Shown in pieces: positions 1-4,701 of a stretch of DNA of 5,249 nt; position 1 is the first letter of the stretch; each line of letters begins with the position of its first letter. Position numbers and translations under genes: made by a program. The notes under the pieces were generated by a model that had not been told where the DNA came from, searched no databases, and saw nothing but the letters and a program-made list of their open reading frames with translations. The DNA comes from Parvularcula sp039033795. Lineage in GTDB: Bacteria > Pseudomonadota > Alphaproteobacteria > Caulobacterales > Parvularculaceae. The stretch lies in the NCBI GenBank assembly GCA_039033795.1, contig JBCCBY010000221.1, forward strand, positions 1 through 5,249, written 5' to 3'.

Positions 1-409
1 CTAGCACCTCGCGTACCGCACCTTTGAGCGTGAGGCGCCCATCAGCGGTTCGGGAAAACGGTGTTTGTCCGGAGCCTTTGGTGCCAAGATCCATGAGCCG
101 GTGGCGGTCGTCACGAAATTGAGCGAAGGTAAAACCGCGTCCATCACCGATGTTGGGATTATAGTTTCTAAACTGATGACCGTGATAGGCCAAGGCCAAT
201 GGCTCTGGCAGGTTATTGGGGAAAGGTGAGAACCGCGCAAAGTGTTCAGTCCACTGCGCATCCGTGAGCTGGGATAAACCCACCTCTTTTGCTGCACGGT
301 CATTGCGAAATCGCACGACGGCCTTGGGAAAGGCGGCTGGCTCGACCGGCGCGAAGAAGCGCGATCCGAGCGAAAGGATCGGCGCCTGGGACGTGCTCTC
401 TTGGGTCAA
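1..409 (-). CDS. selO: Protein adenylyltransferase SelO (YdiU/UPF0061 family), N-terminal part, cut by the window edge
   Basis: SelO is a pseudokinase-fold enzyme that binds ATP in a flipped orientation and transfers AMP to Ser/Thr/Tyr of target proteins; known bacterial targets include redox proteins such as glutaredoxin. I translated this frame by hand: 136 residues are present and the rest lies beyond position 1. Seen: the N-terminal RFFAPVEPAAFPKAVVRF segment (residues 17-34), YHGHQF (75-80), IGDGRGF (87-93), and KGSGQTPFSR (111-120) followed by DGRLTLKGAVREVL (123-136). K111 and E134 are 23 apart, the spacing of the ATP-contacting Lys and Glu in characterised SelO. The start is TTG at 409: no ATG or GTG lies before the conserved N-terminal segment, and an in-frame TAA sits two codons upstream. 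No well-spaced Shine-Dalgarno is seen; AAGGA abuts the TTG. The gene follows the LpoA-like gene by three bases, so it is probably co-transcribed and may depend on coupled translation. The family call is secure; the exact start is less so. Confidence 0.9.
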   Translation of the reverse strand, partial: MTQESTSQAPILSLGSRFFAPVEPAAFPKAVVRFRNDRAAKEVGLSQLTDAQWTEHFARFSPFPNNLPEPLALAYHGHQFRNYNPNIGDGRGFTFAQFRDDRHRLMDLGTKGSGQTPFSRTADGRLTLKGAVREVL

Positions 410-412
410 TCC

Positions 413-1831
413 TTAATAACCAAGACGTCGCTGTTGAAATGTGAGCGGCGCTGGATCAATGACGCGAATACCGCTGCGGTTGATCTCGAGGATGGCAAGC
501 CCGCGCTCCACCAAACCTTCCTCGGTGAGGCGGAAGAGCCCATCAGCGCCCAAAAAACCATTGGGGTTCGTCAGCATAAACGCAGAGAATTTGTTGTCCG
601 TGTCCATCTCCGCAAGCCTTGCGGTGATCAAGGTCGCATCATAGGCAAGCGAGGCAAGACGGGCGGGCGTTTCGCCATAGGCCGCCTCGTACCGGCGCGT
701 AAAACCACGTGACAATTCGGGATCTGGTGCAGCAAACCAGCCGCCTTGAAGCGCTGGCTCACCGGTCAAAAGCGGATTGTTCCAGGCAGACACCCCGAGG
801 AGCTTAATTTCTCGGACGTCGACATCGTTATACGGAAGAAGCGGAGCAAGAGCGCGCAAAAGGCGGCCCGACTCTGGTAGAAGCACAGCCTGGAAACCGT
901 CATAGGCGGGATCATAGACCTCAAGCGGCACATCCGCACCGCCACCATACCCGCCGCCGCCATAGCTCTCCGTGGACACACCGCCGCGCCCGTCTGTCGG
1001 GACACCACGGAATTGCTCCTCAACGATCGGCCTGCTGATAGCATTGGGATCAATTCCGGTCGGACCAAAGCGCGGCGCCACATATTGCGGGATAAATCCG
1101 GGTGCAGCGTATTGCGCAAGACGTTTCGCTGGCTGGCGCATATCATCTGCATTGCGAATATAGCGCTCAGAGTGCACCAACTCTCCACCGCCTTGGAAAA
1201 CATGCTCATTAAAGGCGCTGCTCACACGATCCCCGTAATTCGTGATCGGAGCAAGAAGCCCAAAACGGGCGTAACCCTGCGACAACGCATAGGAGGTCAC
1301 ACGCTCAATCTCCGGTTCAGGTGGGAAACTCAGAAGATAAACGCCGTCGCCTGCAACCAGGCGATCGGTCGAAAAGGCAATCACGGGGATGTCCTGCCCG
1401 CGCGCAACAGCACCAACGGCAGCAACGCTATCGGAAAGGAGCGGTCCTAAGATCACATCAGCGCCATCAGCAATGGCTTCGCGCGCGGCAGACTGCGCGC
1501 CAACAGGGGTCCCCAGCGTGTCGCCAGGGATCAGCAAAAAGCTTTCATTGCCGCTTTCAAACGCCACCATTTGCGCAGCCTTGAGCATGCTATCGGCGAG
1601 ATTTTGGATGTTCTCCGACGTCGAGCTGAAGGGGAGCAAAAGGGCAACGCGCACGACATCATCTTCGACAAGATCGGGAAGCGTCACCGGTGCCTCAAGC
1701 CCCATCGGATCATCGGTGGCAATTTGTGGCTCCGAGCCTGTCGGCGATGTGGTCTCACACGCCACGAGCAAAAGCGCGAGCAGCATGGCGCCCAGGCGCG
1801 GCAACAGGTTCATCGTCGGCGATGTGGTCAT
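413..1831 (-). CDS. Penicillin-binding protein activator, LppC/LpoA-type lipoprotein with periplasmic-binding fold
   Basis: A 472-residue predicted outer-membrane lipoprotein. In E. coli LpoA reaches from the outer membrane to stimulate the peptidoglycan synthase PBP1A; the same role here is inferred. Seen: positive N-region, hydrophobic core MLLALLLVAC (residues 16-25) ending in a lipobox with Cys25, then a Pro/Thr/acidic linker to about residue 58. VRVALLLPFSS (60-70), the IADGADVILGPLLS segment (120-133) and IPVIAFST (148-155) are hallmarks of the type I periplasmic-binding fold; a second lobe runs from about 310 (DGFQAVLLPE, ITARLAEMD). The protein lacks the separate helical N-domain of E. 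coli LpoA, as is usual for shorter alphaproteobacterial members. Residues about 240-305 form a Pro/Gly-rich insertion (see the repeat and Gly-rich entries). ATG at 1831 is chosen because GGGAG lies 8 bases upstream; the ATG at 1813 has none. It diverges from rsmI, as lpoA does in E. coli, and probably leads a transcript into selO. Confidence 0.88.
   Translation of the reverse strand: MTTSPTMNLLPRLGAMLLALLLVACETTSPTGSEPQIATDDPMGLEAPVTLPDLVEDDVVRVALLLPFSSTSENIQNLADSMLKAAQMVAFESGNESFLLIPGDTLGTPVGAQSAAREAIADGADVILGPLLSDSVAAVGAVARGQDIPVIAFSTDRLVAGDGVYLLSFPPEPEIERVTSYALSQGYARFGLLAPITNYGDRVSSAFNEHVFQGGGELVHSERYIRNADDMRQPAKRLAQYAAPGFIPQYVAPRFGPTGIDPNAISRPIVEEQFRGVPTDGRGGVSTESYGGGGYGGGADVPLEVYDPAYDGFQAVLLPESGRLLRALAPLLPYNDVDVREIKLLGVSAWNNPLLTGEPALQGGWFAAPDPELSRGFTRRYEAAYGETPARLASLAYDATLITARLAEMDTDNKFSAFMLTNPNGFLGADGLFRLTEEGLVERGLAILEINRSGIRVIDPAPLTFQQRRLGY
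928..975 (-). repeat. Gly/Tyr-rich low-complexity tract in the LpoA-like protein
   Basis: Residues about 286-301 read TESYGGGGYGGGADVP: two Tyr-Gly runs in a row, encoded by repeated GGC/GGT codons (plus strand ccgccgccgcc). This is a flexible, low-complexity segment just before the second lobe resumes at VYDPAYDGF. Such a tract can expand or contract by replication slippage; that is inference. Confidence 0.6.
1058..1111 (-). repeat. Imperfect tandem nine-codon repeat inside the LpoA-like gene
   Basis: Residues 241-249 (YAAPGFIPQ) and 250-258 (YVAPRFGPT) of the lipoprotein are adjacent copies of a Y-x-A-P-x-F-x-P unit. Five of nine positions are identical (Y, A, P, F, P). It sits in the linker between the first-lobe and second-lobe segments, so it is more likely a surface or hinge insertion than part of the fold core. 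The pattern is read directly; the structural placement is inferred. Confidence 0.6.
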
Positions 1832-1839
1832 GATAAAGG

Positions 1840-1844
1840 CTCCC
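1840..1844 (-). promoter_or_regulatory. Ribosome binding site of the LpoA-like gene (GGGAG)
   Basis: GGGAG ends 8 bases before ATG 1831. It decides between this start and the in-frame ATG at 1813, which has no purine-rich stretch before it. Confidence 0.6.
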
Positions 1845-1852
1845 AGACCTTG

Positions 1853-1881
1853 GCCATACCGGGGCTTGGCGACAGCCTCAA
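1853..1881 (-). promoter_or_regulatory. Candidate sigma-70 promoter for the LpoA-like gene
   Basis: On the minus strand TTGAGG (1881-1876) is followed by a 17-base spacer and TATGGC (1858-1853). That matches TTGACA at 4 of 6 positions and TATAAT at 3 of 6, with ideal spacing. Transcription would start about 15 bases before the ATG at 1831, giving a short leader that still contains the GGGAG ribosome site. No comparable plus-strand promoter for rsmI is visible in the gap. This is a motif match by eye only. Confidence 0.3.
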
Positions 1882-1892
1882 CACACTTCCGG

Positions 1893-1914
1893 CGAACGGC
1901 AGCATGACTGTTCG
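1893..1914 (+). other. Small inverted repeat abutting the rsmI TTG codon
   Basis: CGAAC (1893-1897) and GTTCG (1910-1914) are exact reverse complements around a 12-base loop. An alternative fold pairs CGAA with TTCG and CAG (1900-1902) with CTG (1908-1910), leaving a five-base loop. The repeat ends directly before TTG 1915. If transcribed it would sit in the leader or just inside the initiation region. Five base pairs can arise by chance. Confidence 0.3.
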
Positions 1915-2790
1915 TTGACCCACGCCACGGAAGCGCAGAAGCACCTGATCATGCTCGGTAAACTTTCTCCTGGACTGCACGTGGCTGCAACGCCAATTGG
2001 CCATTTGGGCGATGTCTCGTCGCGACTGCGCGAGGCATTCGAAGCCGCGGACAGAATTATCTGCGAAGACACGCGTGTCACCGGTAAGCTCCTCGCGGCC
2101 CTCGGTCTTTCTGGCAGGCCCCTCGCCGCCTACCACGAACACAACGCAGAAAGAGTTCGTCCGGGCGTGCTGCGAGAGCTCGAATCAGGCGCCGCTGTTG
2201 TGTTGGTGTCGGATGCTGGGACGCCGCTGATCTCTGATCCTGGGTTTAAACTTGTCCGCCAGGCACGCGATCGCGACGTCCCTGTCTTTAGCATTCCCGG
2301 TCCTTCGGCATTGATCGCTGCGCTCTCGATCGCCGGCGCGCCCACCGACGCTTTCAGCTTTTTGGGCTTTCTCCCCAAAGGAAGCGGCCAGCGGGCCACA
2401 CTCCTCAACGGCCTTAAAGACCGCCGGGAGACGCTGGTGTTTTATGAGACCGGGCCGCGGATCGCCGCGTCGTTGCAGTCCATTGCCGGGTGCCTTGGAG
2501 AGCGGAACGTCTCGGTGGCGCGCGAGCTGACCAAACGGCACGAGGAAGTCGTCGAGGGACCGGCAGATCAGCTTGCCGCGCGCTACCGCGAGACACCGCC
2601 AAAAGGAGAGATCGTGCTCATTGTTCACCCGGCGGTCGATGCTGATGTGATCGATCTTGATGGGTTGCTCACCGAGCTTTTGAGTCGCGAGAGCTTGCGC
2701 GAAAGCGCAAGGATCGCCGCTGAGATGACCGGTCGCCCTCGCAAGGAATGCTATGCCCGCGCCCTCGAGCTCCAGAAGACGTCAAGCTGA
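1915..2790 (+). CDS. rsmI: 16S rRNA (cytidine(1402)-2'-O)-methyltransferase RsmI
   Basis: RsmI methylates the 2'-OH of C1402 in the ribosomal P-site decoding region, using S-adenosylmethionine; it belongs to the tetrapyrrole-methylase-like fold. Seen, numbering from TTG 1915: VAATPIGHLGDVSSR (residues 23-37; most members have PIGN), ICEDTRVTGKLL (49-60), YHEHNAER (73-80), VSDAGTPLISDPGFKLV (98-114), the cofactor-side SIPGPSALIAALSIAG (126-141), FLGFLPKG (149-156), ARELTKRHEEVVEG (202-215) and GEIVLIV (231-237). Length of 291 residues is normal. The start is uncertain: TTG 1915 gives the longest frame and its first codons look coding, but no Shine-Dalgarno precedes it and a small inverted repeat abuts it. 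ATG 1951 (residue 13) lies closer to the first conserved motif and has a weak AGAAG nine bases upstream. The gene heads a four-gene plus-strand cluster and its 3' end overlaps yraN by 38 bases. Confidence 0.95.
   Translation: MTHATEAQKHLIMLGKLSPGLHVAATPIGHLGDVSSRLREAFEAADRIICEDTRVTGKLLAALGLSGRPLAAYHEHNAERVRPGVLRELESGAAVVLVSDAGTPLISDPGFKLVRQARDRDVPVFSIPGPSALIAALSIAGAPTDAFSFLGFLPKGSGQRATLLNGLKDRRETLVFYETGPRIAASLQSIAGCLGERNVSVARELTKRHEEVVEGPADQLAARYRETPPKGEIVLIVHPAVDADVIDLDGLLTELLSRESLRESARIAAEMTGRPRKECYARALELQKTSS
2743..2747 (+). promoter_or_regulatory. Ribosome binding site of yraN (AAGGA) inside the end of rsmI
   Basis: AAGGA lies 5 bases before ATG 2753, within the last codons of rsmI. It supports the overlapping yraN start over later GTG codons (around 2813) and implies coupled expression of the two genes. 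Confidence 0.65.
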
Positions 2791-3118
2791 GCGCTCTGGC
2801 CGCGCAGCGGAGGTGGTTGCTGCTGTGCTCTTGACCATCAAAGGCTATCGTTTGTTGACGACGCGCTTCAAAGCGGCTGTTGGCGAAATCGACATCGTCG
2901 CACGCCGGGGCGGAACCCTCGTCTTTGTTGAGGTGAAGCTGCGGAAAACCACCGAAGAGGCCCGTCTTGCCGTGACCACGACCAATCAACGCCGGATCAA
3001 GGCCGCGGCCGACGCCTATCTAGCCCGAAGGGCCAGCCGCACCGATCTGCCGCTTCGTTACGACATTATCGCAATGTCACCCTATTCTATTAACCATATT
3101 CGTGACGCCTTTCGGTAG
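2753..3118 (+). CDS. yraN: YraN family protein (UPF0102), predicted nuclease-fold protein
   Basis: A 121-residue, basic member of the YraN/UPF0102 family, which has a restriction-endonuclease-like (PD-(D/E)XK, Holliday-junction-resolvase-like) fold but no settled cellular role. Seen: GRAAEVVAAVLLTIKGYRLL (residues 16-35), GEIDIVARR (44-52) with Asp47, and LVFVEVKLR (56-64) with Glu60 and Lys62, so the D...ExK catalytic triad appears intact. The C-terminal half has the usual TTTNQRRIKAAADAYLAR (75-92), LRYDIIAM (101-108) and HIRDAFR (115-121). The first 15 residues are Ser/Arg-rich and likely flexible. The start at ATG 2753 has a good AAGGA site and makes the gene overlap rsmI by 38 bases in another frame. 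It neighbours lpoA and rsmI in E. coli too, so the linkage is old. Whether it cuts DNA is not known from the sequence. Confidence 0.93.
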   Translation: MPAPSSSRRRQAERSGRAAEVVAAVLLTIKGYRLLTTRFKAAVGEIDIVARRGGTLVFVEVKLRKTTEEARLAVTTTNQRRIKAAADAYLARRASRTDLPLRYDIIAMSPYSINHIRDAFR

Positions 3119-3182
3119 AATCTGCCTAGCGATTAACGCCAACGCTCATATGTCCACCGTGCTGATTGGAGAACCATTCACC
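3119..3182 (+). other. yraN to BON-lipoprotein gap
   Basis: This 64-base gap is the only sizeable break in the rsmI-yraN-BON-gshB cluster. Apart from the GGAGA ribosome site I see no convincing -35/-10 pair or terminator. A GANTC site (GAATC, 3118-3122) overlaps the last base of the yraN stop and enters the gap. An internal promoter is possible but unsupported. Confidence 0.4.
3168..3172 (+). promoter_or_regulatory. Ribosome binding site of the BON-domain lipoprotein gene (GGAGA)
   Basis: GGAGA lies 10 bases before ATG 3183, slightly long spacing but the only purine-rich site in the 64-base gap after yraN. It favours ATG 3183 over the in-frame ATG at 3150, which has no such site and would put eleven extra residues before the signal peptide. 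Confidence 0.5.
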
Positions 3183-3719
3183 ATGACCCGCGCCCTTTTG
3201 ATTGTATCCCTCACCTTGCTCGCAGCTTGCGCCCAAAACCGTTCCCTTGGGGACCGCATTGATGACACCTCCGCGAGTCTCACCCTCAAGCGCAAACTGT
3301 TGTTCGAACGCGACGTGCACACGGGGGACATCGACATGACGTTTTTCGAGGGCCGCCTGCTTCTTGCCGGCACGGTTCGGTCCGAAGCTGACGCGGTGAT
3401 TGTCGAGGAAAAAGCAGCCGAGATCGGGTCGGTCGACGAAGTGATCAACGAGCTCGTTGTCGGCCCCCGCACGTCGATCGCTGAGGGCTCCCGCGACACA
3501 ATGATCGACCAAAGGCTGCAAACCGCTCTCTTCGCTGACACTGGCGTTAAAGCCGGAAATTACCGGGTGCTGGTCAGCCAAGGGACAGTCTATCTGCTTG
3601 GCGTGGCACAAGGACCCAATGAGTTGACCCGCGTCACCGGACAGGCCCAAGCGCTCGATGGGGTGCAAGAAGTGGTGAGCCACGTTATCTATCTGCGCGA
3701 TCCACGCCGCGGAAAGTGA
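3183..3719 (+). CDS. BON-domain lipoprotein, DolP/OsmY-like
   Basis: A 178-residue lipoprotein with two BON domains, the architecture of E. coli DolP (YraP), which binds anionic phospholipid and helps keep the outer membrane intact. Seen: a 15-residue signal MTRALLIVSLTLLAA with lipobox and Cys16; Ala17-Gln18 follow, with no Asp at +2, so outer-membrane sorting is expected. BON 1 spans about residues 24-93 (EGRLLLAGTVRSEADAVIVE, then GSVDEVINELVV). BON 2 spans about 105-172 (GTVYLLGVAQGPNELTRV, then DGVQEVVSHVIYL). The start at ATG 3183 is chosen because it begins the signal peptide and has GGAGA upstream; a longer frame opens at 3102. It sits 64 bases after yraN and 8 before gshB. In E. coli dolP also lies just downstream of yraN, with diaA between, so orthology with DolP is likely but rests on position and domain content. 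The short C-terminus ends in basic DPRRGK. Confidence 0.87.
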   Translation: MTRALLIVSLTLLAACAQNRSLGDRIDDTSASLTLKRKLLFERDVHTGDIDMTFFEGRLLLAGTVRSEADAVIVEEKAAEIGSVDEVINELVVGPRTSIAEGSRDTMIDQRLQTALFADTGVKAGNYRVLVSQGTVYLLGVAQGPNELTRVTGQAQALDGVQEVVSHVIYLRDPRRGK

Positions 3720-3727
3720 GCTGACCC

Positions 3728-4669
3728 TTGAAAATCGCGATCCAGACTGACCCGTTTCTTGGCCTTCAGATCCGCGGTGACACCACCTTTGCGCTGGCCT
3801 TAGAGGCCCAGTCTCGGGGGTTTGAGCTTTACGAGTACCAAGCTGAAAGGCTTCAGCTTCATGGCAACAAGGTCTTTGTCGAGGCCCTGCCACTTGCCGC
3901 TCTTCGCGATGAACAAGGTCAGCACGTCGAGCACGGTGCCCCCATTGTTTTGGACCTTGCCGACATGGACATCATTTTGATCCGGCAAGATCCGCCCTTT
4001 GACATGGTCTACCAAACGGCATGTTATCTTCTCGAAAAACTGCCTGATAACGTCCTTGTTCTGAACAATCCTGCGGAGATCAGGGGGGCGCCAGAAAAGC
4101 TCTTCGTTATGGACTACCCCGAGCTGATGCCGCCGACCCTGGTGACGAGCGATGAGCGTGCAATCCGGGCGTTTCGCGACGAGCACAAGGATGTGATCCT
4201 CAAACCGCTCTATGGAAACGGCGGAGCAGGTGTCTTTCGCGTCAAGCCCGAAGATGAGAATTTCAGCTCTCTGATGGAAATGTTCCTCGCGCAGAACAGA
4301 GCCCTCCCCATCATTGCCCAAGCCTATCTCAAGGAAGTGCGCGGCGGTGATAAACGGGTCCTGATCCTTGATGGTGAACCCGTGGGAGCCATCAACCGCG
4401 TGCCCGCCGACGGTGAAGCCCGCAGCAATATGCATGTGGGCGGACGACCAGAGGCTTCAGACCTGACCGCGCGCGATCTTGAAATCTGTGCGGCGATTGG
4501 GCCTGAACTGAAGCGGCGTGGTCTTGTTTTCACCGGCATTGACGTCATTGGCGGCTGGATGACCGAGATTAACGTCACCAGCCCGACAGGTATCCGTGAG
4601 CTGAAGAACTTCGGAGGGCCTGATATGGCGGCCCTTTTCTGGGATTGGTGCAAAGCCAAGAAAGCGTAA
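3728..4669 (+). CDS. gshB: Glutathione synthase
   Basis: GshB joins gamma-glutamylcysteine and glycine with ATP to make glutathione in the cytoplasm, the second step of the pathway. The 313 residues match the usual length (E. coli 316) and align throughout. Seen: MKIAIQTDPF at the N-terminus; LIRQDPPFDMVY (residues 84-95); NNPAEIRGAPEKLFVMDYPE (113-132); ATP-grasp ILKPLYGNGGAGVFRV (157-172) with Lys159 and the Gly-rich loop; GGDKRVLILDGEPVGAINRV (206-225); and TGIDVIG (269-275) with TEINVTSPTGIREL (279-292), containing the Mg/ATP ligands Asp272, Glu280 and Asn282. E. coli has Cys where Gly288 stands here. The start is TTG 3728, since MKIAIQTDP is the family's beginning and no ATG lies near; GTGAG seven bases upstream can serve as ribosome site and overlaps the stop of the preceding gene. 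It follows the BON gene by 8 bases and probably shares its transcript. The gshA gene is not in the window. Confidence 0.96.
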   Translation: MKIAIQTDPFLGLQIRGDTTFALALEAQSRGFELYEYQAERLQLHGNKVFVEALPLAALRDEQGQHVEHGAPIVLDLADMDIILIRQDPPFDMVYQTACYLLEKLPDNVLVLNNPAEIRGAPEKLFVMDYPELMPPTLVTSDERAIRAFRDEHKDVILKPLYGNGGAGVFRVKPEDENFSSLMEMFLAQNRALPIIAQAYLKEVRGGDKRVLILDGEPVGAINRVPADGEARSNMHVGGRPEASDLTARDLEICAAIGPELKRRGLVFTGIDVIGGWMTEINVTSPTGIRELKNFGGPDMAALFWDWCKAKKA

Positions 4670-4670
4670 A

Positions 4671-4698
4671 AGGAAAGTCGTCGCAGGCTTCCTCGACT
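4671..4698. other. Interleaved inverted repeats in the convergent gshB / unknown-gene gap
   Basis: Arms AGGAA (4671-4675) and AGTCG (4676-4680) are followed by their reverse complements TTCCT (4689-4693) and CGACT (4694-4698) in the same, not reversed, order. The two five-base stems therefore cannot form as one nested hairpin: they are alternatives or could make a pseudoknot. There is no T-tract after either arm, so it is not a standard intrinsic terminator, although the position between two converging stop codons would suit one. Confidence 0.3.
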
Positions 4699-4701
4699 AG
4701 G

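Noticed and set aside
1..303. ATG-initiated 100-residue reading frame on the minus strand
   Set aside because: It lies one frame off from the SelO frame, which has strong family motifs over the same bases; this frame shows none.
1389..1907. 172-residue open frame on the plus strand opposite the LpoA-like gene
   Set aside because: Antisense to a well-supported lipoprotein gene; composition is Ser/Ala/Arg-rich with no motif or ribosome site seen.
3076..3105. AT-rich patch at the end of yraN as a promoter for the BON gene
   Set aside because: It contains a CATATT that could be a -10, but no -35-like hexamer lies at a workable distance; it also encodes conserved yraN residues.
3126..3893. 255-residue open frame on the minus strand opposite the BON lipoprotein and the start of gshB
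   Set aside because: It is antisense to two well-supported genes, shows no recognisable motif, and is a typical shadow in GC-rich coding DNA.
3800..4435. 211-residue open frame on the minus strand opposite gshB
   Set aside because: Antisense to a fully conserved glutathione synthase; no independent coding signal.
4670..4701. Intrinsic terminator after gshB
   Set aside because: The inverted repeats are short and interleaved, with no T-run on either strand.
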